DNA from: Streptomyces ureilyticus
Lineage (GTDB): Bacteria > Actinomycetota > Actinomycetes > Streptomycetales > Streptomycetaceae
Direction of reading: 5' to 3'
DNA: 64,000 bases
Assembly: GCF_011045025.1 (NCBI RefSeq)
Contig: NZ_JAAKZX010000012.1
Location: 32,714-96,713 of the forward strand
Shown here: positions 7,516 to 14,437 of the stretch, piece after piece
How positions within the stretch are numbered: position 1 is the stretch's first letter
Layout: each line of letters begins with the position of its first letter
Notes under the pieces: model-generated
The model's input: only the letters and a program-made list of their open reading frames with translations
Told to the model about the DNA's origin: nothing
Databases searched by the model: none
Program-made: the position numbers and the translations under genes

Positions 7516-8220
7516 ATGCACGGCACTCCGCACATCGTCAGCGACGTGATGACCCACACCGTCGCCGCCATCGGCCGTGGCGCCTCCTTCAAGGAGATCG
7601 TGCGGATGATGCACGACTGGAAGGTCAGCGCGCTGCCCGTCCTGGAGGGCGAGGGCCGGGTCGTCGGGGTGGTCTCCGAGGCCGACCTGCTGCCCAAGGA
7701 GGAGTTCCGCGACAGCGCCCCCGACCGGCACACCCAGGTGAAGCGCCTGTCCGACCTGGCGAAGGCCGGCGCGGTGACCGCCGGGGAGCTGATGACCTCA
7801 CCGGCCCTCACCGTCCACGCGGACGCGACGCTCGCCCAGGCCGCGCGGACCATGGCACACGCGAAGGTCAAACGACTCCCCGTCGTCGACGACGTGGGCA
7901 TGCTGCAGGGCATCGTCAGCCGCGCCGACCTGCTCAAGGTGTTCCTGCGCGACGACGAGGACATCGCGGAGGAGGTACGCCGGGAGGTGGTGGCCTACCT
8001 CTTCCCCGCGCCGGCGTCGGCCGCACGCGTGGCGGTGCGGGACGGGGTCGTGACGCTCAGCGGCCACATCCGGGACACGTCCCTGGTCCCCGTGGCAGCT
8101 CGGCTGATCCGGGCCGTCGAGGGGGTCGTGGACGTGGGGTTCGACATCACCGAGCACGGCCGATCCGCGGAGCCGACCCCTGTCCCGCCGAGTCTCAGCG
8201 AGAACGCCTCACCCTCCTGA
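7516..8220 (+). CDS. CBS-CBS-BON domain protein
   Basis: A 234-residue protein: a CBS pair (VSDVMTHTVAAIGRGASFKE to VVGVVSEADLLPKEE, then AGELMTSPALTVHADATLAQ to LQGIVSRADLLKVFLRDDED) followed by a BON domain (VAVRDGVVTLSGHIRD to VVDVGFDI). CBS pairs bind adenosine nucleotides and BON domains bind membrane or phospholipid, so it is likely an energy sensor; partner unknown. The ATG at 7516 has GAGAGG four bases upstream and begins the domain. An in-frame ATG at 7462 overlaps the preceding stop (ATGA) and would add 18 residues. A paralogue with the same order lies at 11888-12619. Confidence 0.85.
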   Translation: MHGTPHIVSDVMTHTVAAIGRGASFKEIVRMMHDWKVSALPVLEGEGRVVGVVSEADLLPKEEFRDSAPDRHTQVKRLSDLAKAGAVTAGELMTSPALTVHADATLAQAARTMAHAKVKRLPVVDDVGMLQGIVSRADLLKVFLRDDEDIAEEVRREVVAYLFPAPASAARVAVRDGVVTLSGHIRDTSLVPVAARLIRAVEGVVDVGFDITEHGRSAEPTPVPPSLSENASPS

Positions 8221-8246
8221 CCCAGCCAGGCCCGAGCCAAAGAGGC

Positions 8247-8533
8247 GTGTGTGTCCTGCCCCACGAGTGGGTGCCCGTCGAGACCTGCGCGGACGGCGGT
8301 GACGCTGCCGGGGAGCGTGTCGTGAAGGACTCCGTCGGCAACGTGCTGCAGGACGGCGACTCCGTGGTCGTCGTCAAGGCGCTCAATGTCAAGGGCAGCT
8401 CCTCGGGGATCAAGGCCGGCACCAAGGTGCGCACCATCCGGCTGGTCGACGGGGTCGACGGGCACGACATCGACTGCAAGATCGACGGTTTCGGGCGATG
8501 CAGCTCAAGTCGAGCGTGGTCAAGAAAGCCTGA
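8247..8533 (+). pseudogene. phnA: PhnA-family protein, 5'-truncated and frameshifted
   Basis: The middle matches PhnA-type proteins closely: VVKDSVGNVLQDGDSVVVVK, NVKGSSSGIKAGTKVRTIRL and HDIDCKIDGFG. The N-terminal zinc-ribbon half is lost; only PHEW of its last part remains. After DGFG one G is missing (around 8488-8492): the next frame reads MQLKSSVVKKA and stops at 8531-8533, which is the normal PhnA ending. The gene is therefore broken at both ends. Confidence 0.75.
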
Positions 8534-8610
8534 TTTCGCCGACGCCGTCCATCGGCCCCTCCACCGGCTCTTCCATGGCAGGAACAGCGGTGCAGCAGCT
8601 TGATGCCGAA

Positions 8611-8626
8611 TTGCAAAATTTCGCAA
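8611..8626. promoter_or_regulatory. Near-perfect AT-rich palindrome, probable ArsR operator
   Basis: TTGCAAAATTTCGCAA matches its reverse complement at 14 of 16 positions and sits in an AT-rich patch that stands out from the surrounding GC-rich DNA. It lies about 100 bases upstream of the ArsR start at 8725. Size, symmetry and base content are those of ArsR-family operators. Assignment to this ArsR is an inference. Confidence 0.55.
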
Positions 8627-8724
8627 TTAGTTAGATGCTGTGTTGGTCATGCTCGCAGGTAGCCGCGGACACAGCGTTTCGCGTCCGCCCGCGGGGCGGG
8701 GCTCGTAGGGGAAGCCGAGGGGTC

Positions 8725-8985
8725 GTGTCCGTTCCGCTGTACCAGGCCAAGGCCGAGTTCTTCCGGATGCTGGGACATCCCGTACGGATAAGGGTGCTGG
8801 AGCTGCTGCAGGACGGACCGATGCCGGGACGGGAGTTGCGGGCAGCGATCGAGGTGGAGCCCTCCAGCCTGTCGCAGCAACTGGCGGTGCTGCGCCGCGC
8901 GGGGATCGCCTCCGCTCGCGAGGGCTCGACCGTCGTCTACGCGCTGGCCGGCGAGGACGTGGCCGACCTGATGAAGGCCCGATGA
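8725..8985 (+). CDS. ArsR-family regulator upstream of SulP
   Basis: An 86-residue winged-helix protein. YQAKAEFFRMLGHPVRIRVL opens the fold, SSLSQQLAVLRRAGI is the recognition helix region and REGSTVVYAL the wing. No cysteine or histidine metal site of classical ArsR/SmtB sensors is visible, so its signal is not a thiophilic metal at the usual sites. The GTG at 8725 follows GAGGGG and matches the start of the paralogue at 10933; the open frame to 8635 is not needed. Its stop overlaps the SulP start (ATGA at 8982-8985), so it is translationally coupled to the transporter and probably controls it. Confidence 0.85.
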   Translation: MSVPLYQAKAEFFRMLGHPVRIRVLELLQDGPMPGRELRAAIEVEPSSLSQQLAVLRRAGIASAREGSTVVYALAGEDVADLMKAR

Positions 8986-10709
8986 TCTCGCAGATCAGCC
9001 GGGTCTGGGCCCGGATCGCAGGACTGCTCCCTGCCCGCGCCGACCTGACGGAGATGCGCCGCGCCCCGCGGCGGGACCTGCTGGCCGGGCTGACGGTGGC
9101 CGTCGTGGCGCTGCCGCTCGCCCTCGGGTTCGGCGTCTCCTCGGGACTGGGAGCGGAGGCGGGCCTGGCGACCGCGGTGGTCGCGGGTGCGCTCGCCGCG
9201 CTCTTCGGAGGATCGAATCTGCAGGTGTCGGGGCCGACCGGCGCCATGACAGTGGTCCTCGTCCCCATCGTGGGCGAGTACGGGCCGACCGGCGTCCTCA
9301 CGGTCGGTCTGATGGCCGGCGTCATGCTCCTCTCCCTCGCCGCTCTCAAGGCAGGGCGCTATATGCAGTACGTCCCGGCGCCCGTCGTCGAGGGCTTCAC
9401 GCTGGGCATCGCCTGCGTGATCGGCCTGCAGCAGGTCCCGAACGCGCTCGGCGTGCCCAAGCCCGAGGGCGACCGGGTGCTGGTGGTGACCTGGCGGGCG
9501 ATCGAGGAGTTCGCCAAGTCCCCGAACTGGACCGCCGTCTGCTTCGCGGTCGCCGTCGCCGTGGTCATGCTGGTCGGGGCGCGGTGGCGGCCGACCGTTC
9601 CGTTCTCGATCCTGGCCGTGATCGCCGCGACGGTGGTCGCGCAGGCCGCCGGCCTGGGCGCCGCCAAGCCGATCGGAGCCCTGCCCTCCGGCCTCCCCGC
9701 ACCCTCCCTCGCCTTCCTCGACCTCGGCTCGTTGAGCAGCCTGCTCGCCCCTGCGGTGGCGGTCGCCGCCCTGGCCGCCCTGGAGTCCCTGCTGTCCGCC
9801 TCGGTCGCCGACGGCATGACGGTCGGCCAGAAACACGACCCCGACCGGGAGCTGTTCGGCCAGGGGCTCGCGAACATCGCCGCCCCGCTGTTCGGCGGGG
9901 TACCGGCGACCGGCGCCATCGCCCGCACCGCCGTCAACGTCCGCACCGGCGCGAGCTCCCGGCTCGCGGCTCTCACCCACGCCGCGATCCTCGCCGTGAT
10001 CGTCTTCGCGGCGGCACCCCTGGTCTCGAAGATCCCGCTCGCCGCGCTCGCCGGCGTCCTGCTGGCCACAGCGATCCGCATGATCGAGGTCGGCTCGCTG
10101 AAGGCGATGGCGAAGGCGACCCGCTCCGACGCGCTGATCCTTGTCCTGACCGCCGTGGCGACGCTGGCCCTGGACCTCGTGTACGCCGTGATCATCGGCC
10201 TCGCCGTGGCGGGCGCCCTCGCCCTGCGCGCCGTGGCCAAGCAGGCCCGCTTCGACCAGGTGCCGCTCGACCGGGGCGACCACAGCGCCGAGGAACACGC
10301 CCTGCTGGCCGAGCACATCGTCGCGTACCGCATCGACGGGCCGCTGTTCTTCGCCGCCGCCCACCGCTTCCTGCTGGAACTGACCGAGGTCGCCGACGTC
10401 CGCGTCGTGATCCTGCGCATGTCGCGGGTGTCGACGATGGACGCCACCGGCGCCCTGGTCGTCAAGGACGCCGTGGAGAAACTGCACCGGCGCGGCATCC
10501 TCGTCCTGGCCTCCGGCGTGCGCCCGGGCCAGCGCCAGGTCCTCGACTCAGTCGGCGCGCTGGACCTGCTGCGCCACCAGGGCCGGGAGTACGCCACCAC
10601 CCCCGAGGCGATCCGGGCCGCCCGCGATCACCTGGAGTCGGCCGGAGTCCTGCCCACCCTTCCCGCACAGAAGCAGCCCCGAACCTCCAGCGAGGAAGCC
10701 CTCCGATGA
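8982..10709 (+). CDS. SulP-family inorganic anion transporter with STAS domain
   Basis: A 575-residue membrane transporter. The core has SulP motifs: RRDLLAGLTVAVVALPLALG near residue 32, LFGGSNLQVSGPTGAMTVVL near 80, VEGFTLGIACVIGLQQ, and VADGMTVGQKHDPDRELFGQ with GLANIAAPLFGG. A cytoplasmic STAS domain (about residues 440-550) starts with IVAYRIDGPLFFAAAHRF and includes SRVSTMDATGAL. SulP proteins move sulfate, bicarbonate or other anions; the sequence does not fix which. It is coupled by ATGA to the ArsR gene upstream and followed by a second, very similar ArsR gene. A decayed second SulP C-terminus lies at 13567-14128. Confidence 0.92.
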   Translation: MISQISRVWARIAGLLPARADLTEMRRAPRRDLLAGLTVAVVALPLALGFGVSSGLGAEAGLATAVVAGALAALFGGSNLQVSGPTGAMTVVLVPIVGEYGPTGVLTVGLMAGVMLLSLAALKAGRYMQYVPAPVVEGFTLGIACVIGLQQVPNALGVPKPEGDRVLVVTWRAIEEFAKSPNWTAVCFAVAVAVVMLVGARWRPTVPFSILAVIAATVVAQAAGLGAAKPIGALPSGLPAPSLAFLDLGSLSSLLAPAVAVAALAALESLLSASVADGMTVGQKHDPDRELFGQGLANIAAPLFGGVPATGAIARTAVNVRTGASSRLAALTHAAILAVIVFAAAPLVSKIPLAALAGVLLATAIRMIEVGSLKAMAKATRSDALILVLTAVATLALDLVYAVIIGLAVAGALALRAVAKQARFDQVPLDRGDHSAEEHALLAEHIVAYRIDGPLFFAAAHRFLLELTEVADVRVVILRMSRVSTMDATGALVVKDAVEKLHRRGILVLASGVRPGQRQVLDSVGALDLLRHQGREYATTPEAIRAARDHLESAGVLPTLPAQKQPRTSSEEALR

Positions 10710-10820
10710 GCACTCCCCCGCCCCCTCCATATGGTCGCCGCTGGATTCGACGGCCCGGTTCCCCCTACTCGGGTTCGGCGCCGCCGGTGCCGCAGGCGAG
10801 GATGGGCCGCATGTGTGTGA

Positions 10821-10848
10821 CGAGCGAAGCGAGATGGGGGTCCCCCCG
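10821..10848. repeat. Interspersed repeat copy 1
   Basis: CGAGCGAAGCGAGATGGGGG continues TCCCCCCG; these 28 bases recur exactly at 25446-25473, and the 16-base core recurs at 27158-27173. The centre GGGGGTCCCCCC is self-complementary, and a short GC hairpin follows (CCCGAAGGG). Copy 1 lies between SulP and the second ArsR gene. Elements of this look are familiar from streptomycete intergenic regions. Confidence 0.7.
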
Positions 10849-10932
10849 CCCGAAGGGTGGGGGAGGGTGGATGCGATGCGCCAAGTCCCGGCCGATGGGG
10901 CCGTGTTGCTGCGGCGGGGAGGCGACGGCACG

Positions 10933-11283
10933 GTGAGTACGCCGCTGTACCAACTGAAGGCCGAGTTCTTCAAGACGCTCGGCCACCCGGCGCGCATCCG
11001 GGTGCTGGAGCTGCTGAGCGAGCGCGAGCACGCGGTCGCCGAGATGCTGCCCGAGGTGGGCATCGAGCCCGCGCACCTGTCCCAGCAACTCGCGGTGCTG
11101 CGCAGGGCGAATCTGGTCGTGACCCGCAAGGAGGGCTCGACCGTCTACTACGCGCTGACCAGCCCGCACGTCGCGGAACTCCTCCGGGTCGCCCGCACGA
11201 TCCTCTCCGGCGTGCTGGCCGGCCAGGCAGAGCTGCTCGCCGACCTGCAGGCCGCGCGGGGGGAGGCGAAGCCGCCGTCGTAG
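10933..11283 (+). CDS. ArsR-family regulator downstream of SulP
   Basis: A 116-residue winged-helix repressor, paralogue of the ArsR at 8725: both begin VS-x-PLYQ-x-KAEFF followed by LGHP-x-RIRVLELL. AHLSQQLAVLRRANLVVTRK is the DNA-binding helix and EGSTVYYAL the wing. It has an additional C-terminal helix (VARTILSGVLAGQAELLADL) absent from the first paralogue, likely for dimerisation. No metal-binding cysteines. The GTG at 10933 follows GGGGAGG and aligns with the paralogue; upstream in-frame codons run through repeat copy 1 and are unlikely to be translated. The downstream flavodoxin gene is convergent. Confidence 0.85.
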   Translation: MSTPLYQLKAEFFKTLGHPARIRVLELLSEREHAVAEMLPEVGIEPAHLSQQLAVLRRANLVVTRKEGSTVYYALTSPHVAELLRVARTILSGVLAGQAELLADLQAARGEAKPPS

Positions 11284-11373
11284 TGACGGCCCTCGATCGG
11301 CGGCCGTCTCCTGCGGATGGACAGCGCTCTGCGGAAGCGGGAGGCGGCCGCCTTCACCAGAAGTCTCCACAAG

Positions 11374-11871
11374 TCATGCGTGCGTCAGCTCGTCGGCGAC
11401 GTGCGCCGCCCACGTCTCGATCGCGGTGAAGTCACGGAAGTCCCCGCCCTTTCCGTTGCGGAGGAGCATCCGTGCGACCCATCCCTTCGCACCCTCCTCC
11501 AGGCAGCCCCCGAAGGTGACGTGGTCCCTGACGTCCAGTTCGGCCATGGCCTTCTTCACGCCGGGTACGGGCGGGATGTCCTTCTCCGAGGCCGAGGCAT
11601 CGAGCGGGCCGCTGCTGAACAGCCACAGTGGGCGTTCGGCCAGGGCGCGGCGGTGCCGGCGGAGGAACCGGTGGGCGTGCTTCTGCCAGCGTCCGGCGTA
11701 CAGTCCGCCGCCGACGACCACCGCCCCGTACGACGCCACACTCGCGACGGACTGGGCCGGAAGGGCCTCGACCGTCAGCCCGTACTTGCGCAGCACGTCG
11801 GCGATGGCTTCGGCGATCTGCGCCGTCGATCCGTTCGTGGTTCCGTAGGTGACCAACACGGTGCCGGTCAT
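11374..11871 (-). CDS. Flavodoxin-domain protein
   Basis: A 165-residue flavodoxin-fold protein. VLVTYGTTNGSTAQIAEAIA near the N-terminus is the FMN phosphate-binding loop (T-x-T/N-G-S/N-T), and VVVGGGLYAGRWQKHAHRFL is the second FMN loop, as in HemG-like protoporphyrinogen oxidases and actinobacterial stress flavodoxins. It likely carries electrons or oxidises a small substrate in the cytoplasm. The ATG at 11871 has GAGAGGAGGTGG six bases upstream, an unusually strong site. It follows the CBS-BON gene by 16 bases and is probably co-transcribed with it. Confidence 0.85.
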   Translation of the reverse strand: MTGTVLVTYGTTNGSTAQIAEAIADVLRKYGLTVEALPAQSVASVASYGAVVVGGGLYAGRWQKHAHRFLRRHRRALAERPLWLFSSGPLDASASEKDIPPVPGVKKAMAELDVRDHVTFGGCLEEGAKGWVARMLLRNGKGGDFRDFTAIETWAAHVADELTHA

Positions 11872-11887
11872 GGCGGTCCACCTCCTC

Positions 11888-12619
11888 TCATACTCGGCGC
11901 CGCCAGTCGTCGGCCACGCCGTGCAACGCCTGCTCCCGGGTGCGCACACGCGCGTCGTCCAGCCGGTACGTGAGCCTGTCGGCCACGTCGACCACACCGT
12001 TGATCCGAGCGGTCATCGACCGGGCTATCTCCGTCTCGCTCTTGCGTTCCATGTGCCCGGTGAGCGTGACGACGCCCTGCACCACGGACACGTCGATGCT
12101 GCGGGGCGCCAGCCACAGGGTGCGCACCAGTACGTCCTCGATCACCTCATCACGGATCTCTTTGTCAGGCCGAAGGAAGACCTGGAGCAGGTCGCGGCGG
12201 GTGACAATGCCGACCAGCCGGTCCGCCTCGTCGAGCACCGGCAGCCGTTCCACCTGGTGCCGGGCCATGGTGCGGGCTGTCGCGACGATGGTGTCGTCGG
12301 CGTGCGCAGTGACGGGCGGCGCGGTCATGAGCCGGCCGGCAGTACGGGCATGCACCGTCGCCGCCTGCCGCCGGGCACCGCGCGTCAGCCCCAAGAACGC
12401 GAAGCGACGGCGCGGTTCGTACGGTCCTGGGGTGGCCGCCTGGCGTGCCACCAGGTCCGTTTCGGAGATGACGCCGATGACCTTGTCGTCCTCGTCGACC
12501 ACCGGCAGTCCGCTGATCCGGTGGGCCGCGAGCAGCCGCGCGACCTCCTTGAACGGGGTGCCGTACTCGACGCGGACGACCTCGGTGGTCATCACGGAGC
12601 CGACCTTGTTGTGTTTCAT
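11888..12619 (-). CDS. CBS-CBS-BON domain protein (paralogue)
   Basis: A 243-residue protein with the same order as the one at 7516: CBS (VGSVMTTEVVRVEYGTPFKE), a linker of about 30 basic residues (RRRFAFLGLTRGARRQ), a second CBS (AGRLMTAPPVTAHADDTIVA) and a BON domain (IDVSVVQGVVTLTGHMERKS). It probably senses adenine nucleotides and docks at the membrane or on a partner. The ATG at 12619 has GAGGAAGGA upstream; that site overlaps the stop of the decayed acetyltransferase gene, so translation may once have been coupled. Followed by the flavodoxin gene. Confidence 0.87.
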   Translation of the reverse strand: MKHNKVGSVMTTEVVRVEYGTPFKEVARLLAAHRISGLPVVDEDDKVIGVISETDLVARQAATPGPYEPRRRFAFLGLTRGARRQAATVHARTAGRLMTAPPVTAHADDTIVATARTMARHQVERLPVLDEADRLVGIVTRRDLLQVFLRPDKEIRDEVIEDVLVRTLWLAPRSIDVSVVQGVVTLTGHMERKSETEIARSMTARINGVVDVADRLTYRLDDARVRTREQALHGVADDWRRRV

Positions 12620-12632
12620 GTCCGTTCCTTCC

Positions 12633-12942
12633 TCAGCGGAGCCGGCGCAGATAGGGGTCTTGGGGCCTGCACGGGACCAGGCGGATCCGCGCGTCCAGCA
12701 CGGCGACGCCGCCCGGTGTCGTACTCGGCGAGGCCGATCACGCGGCCCTGCGTCTTGGCCAGCAGCGCCCGGTAGCCGGGGCGGGCCGACGCACAGGCGC
12801 GGTCGGCGGCCAGACGGGCCGACCGGTGGCACGCGGCGAAGAACCTCAGGCGCAGGTTCTCCGGGGACATCTCCTCGTACAGCCCTTCCAGCTGGTCGTG
12901 GTCGCCCGGCGCCACGGGACGGATGCACACCGGTGGTGCCAT
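12633..12942 (-). pseudogene. GNAT/ATP-grasp acetyltransferase, internal deletion
   Basis: From the ATG at 12942 about 75 residues are a normal GNAT N-terminal half: IRPVAPGDHDQLEGLYEEMS, FFAACHRSARLAADRACA, RVIGLAEYDTG. The next bases, in a +1 frame, read VLDARIRLVPCRPQDPYLRR and stop at 12633-12635; that looks like the extreme C-terminus of the large bifunctional GNAT/acetate-CoA-ligase-like (ATP-grasp) proteins of actinobacteria. The roughly 800 intervening residues are gone. Such enzymes acetylate proteins such as acetyl-CoA synthetase and occur in dormancy regulons. Confidence 0.6.
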
Positions 12943-13061
12943 CCGCGAGCAGGGCGTGGACGGGGGGTCGGCCGGTCACCTGGTGCGTCATGGCGGGACT
13001 CCTCCAAGCCTCGTGTCATGTCGAGCATCCGGCGGATTCGGGGTTGTCCCATGGGCTGTCC

Positions 13062-13088
13062 GGGACCGATACGAGGGCCGGTCGGCCC
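13062..13088. promoter_or_regulatory. Stress-regulon box 6 with upstream half-box
   Basis: GGGCCGGTCGGCCC (13075-13088) is a 6-bp-arm palindrome with the spacing of the other boxes; the half-site GGGACCGATACG stands 13 bases before it. It lies between two divergent decayed genes (acetyltransferase at 12942, PPK2 at 13127), so it could still drive the CBS/flavodoxin genes on the minus strand. Confidence 0.55.
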
Positions 13089-13126
13089 AAGATGTCGCCA
13101 GTCGTCCCGGCCAGAACCCGGGCGGC

Positions 13127-13440
13127 ATGCCTGAGCCGAGAACGACGGACGAACAGGCGAAGGCGGGGGCGGGGGCGGGGGCACTGCGGCGCTGGAAGCT
13201 GCCGCCGATGAATCTGGAGTCGATCACCCGCTGGGAGGCGTACTCCCTGGCCAAGGACGAGATGCTGGTGCACACCGACATCACCGAGGCGCCCTGGCAT
13301 GTCGTGGAGGGCGACGACAAGCGCCGGGCCTGGCTGAACATGATCGCCCACCTGCTCGGCTCCGTGCCCTACCACGACGTGCCGCCGGTGCTGGAGCTGC
13401 CGGAGCGGCCTGCGTCGACCGGCTACGAGCGCCCACCGGG
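13127..13440 (+). pseudogene. Polyphosphate kinase 2 remnant (N-terminus fused to C-terminus)
   Basis: The ATG at 13127 begins a short polar N-terminus (PEPRTTDEQAK), then the frame passes straight into the C-terminal part of PPK2: RRWKLPPMNLESITRWEAYS, KDEMLVHTDITEAPWHVVEG, DDKRRAWLNMIAHLL. The central nucleotide-binding domain with the Walker motifs is missing, so no activity is possible. It ends near GYERPPG at 13440 in unrelated sequence. PPK2 phosphorylates nucleotides with polyphosphate in stress. Confidence 0.7.
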
Positions 13441-13566
13441 ATGTGTTGGCGGTCGCCGCCCGGCGCGTCGACCGGCAGTGCAGTGCCGGCAGATGCTTTC
13501 CCGCGGGTCGTTCGGCACCTCGCGGTCGGCCAGGTCGCGGAGGATCCTTGGGTCCTCCGGCCCTAG

Positions 13567-14128
13567 GAGTCCTTCCGCCGCCGGGAACTCCTGCTGGCGC
13601 TCGGCTGCCTGGCCGGGGTTCTCGCCCTGGACATCCTGTACGGCGTGCTGGTCGCCGTCGGCCTGTCCGTGGCCGAACTGCTCACTCGGGTGGCCCGCCC
13701 GCACGACGCTGTCCAGGGCCTGGTGCCCGGTGTGGCCGGCATGCACGACGTCGACGACTACCCCGAGGCCCGCACCATCCCCGGCCTGCTCGTCTACCGC
13801 TACGACTCCCCGCTGTTCTTCGCCAACGCCGAGGACTTCCGGCGCCGCGCCCTGGCCGCCGTCGACGAACAGACAGAACCGGTCCGCTGGTTCGTCCTCA
13901 ACACCGAGGCCAATGTGGAGGTCGACATCACCGCCCTGGACGCGGTCGACGAGCTCCGACGCGAACTCGCCCACCCACGGCATCGTCTTCGCCCTCGCCC
14001 GCGTCAAGCAGGACCTGCTGGACGACCTGACGGCATACGGCCTGGCAGACACGGTCGGCAGCGAGCAGATCTTCCCCACTCTGCCGACGGCCGTGACCGC
14101 ATACGGGAAGTGGCGCCGCAGTCAGTAG
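13567..14128 (+). pseudogene. SulP-family transporter C-terminal remnant, frameshifted
   Basis: Only the last two membrane helices (RRRELLLALGCLAGVLALDI, then LYGVLVAVGLSVAELL) and the STAS domain survive: LLVYRYDSPLFFANAEDFRR, NTEANVEVDITALDAVDELR. A one-base shift near 13975 moves the reading to GIVFALARVKQDLLDDLTAY and the stop at 14126-14128. There is no start codon; a TAG stands directly before the readable part at 13564-13566. It differs clearly from the intact SulP at 8982, so it is a separate lost gene and not a recent duplicate. Confidence 0.7.
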
Positions 14129-14227
14129 GCCGCCCCGCGGATCCATCCTCCACAGCGCGACACCCGCGGGGCGCGGCTTGGCGAGGTCGCCGCTGTCAGC
14201 CCTCGTTCCGGACGGTTGCAGGGGACA

Positions 14228-14248
14228 GGGCCGAAAGGAGTTCGGCCC
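14228..14248. repeat. Inverted repeat between SulP remnant and flavohemoprotein gene
   Basis: GGGCCGAA-AGGAG-TTCGGCCC: perfect 8-bp arms around five bases. It can form a hairpin in RNA, but there is no T-run, so terminator function is doubtful. The arms resemble the stress-box half-sites with wider spacing. Confidence 0.4.
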
Positions 14249-14281
14249 GGTGCCATGCGGCCCTGCGACGTAGCAGGTTGT

Positions 14282-14320
14282 GGGACCGATGTGCCTGAAT
14301 CGATGGGGCCGTTCGGCCCC
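14282..14320. promoter_or_regulatory. Stress-regulon box 7 with upstream half-box (flavohemoprotein promoter)
   Basis: GGGGCCGTTCGGCCCC (14305-14320) is a 7-bp-arm palindrome around TT; the half-site GGGACCGATGTGCC is at 14282-14295. The pair is like box 6. It lies 118 bases upstream of the flavohemoprotein ATG. Confidence 0.6.
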
Positions 14321-14437
14321 TCTTCGCCCAGCGCCGTGAAACAGCGCCGAAACGCGGTCGGGTGCCTGCTACACAGAAGATGCCGCCCGATGCGATGCGG
14401 CGCCCTTCCCACCCTCATCCCCTGCCCGGGAGTCTTC

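Noticed and set aside
8937..10487. A 516-codon open frame on the minus strand opposite SulP
   Set aside because: Its translation is Gly/Arg/Asp/His-rich with no domain-like motifs; it is the antisense shadow of the high-GC SulP gene.
13423..14079. A 218-codon minus-strand frame in the decayed region
   Set aside because: The plus strand shows the SulP C-terminus and STAS domain; the minus-strand translation is its mirror and matches nothing.
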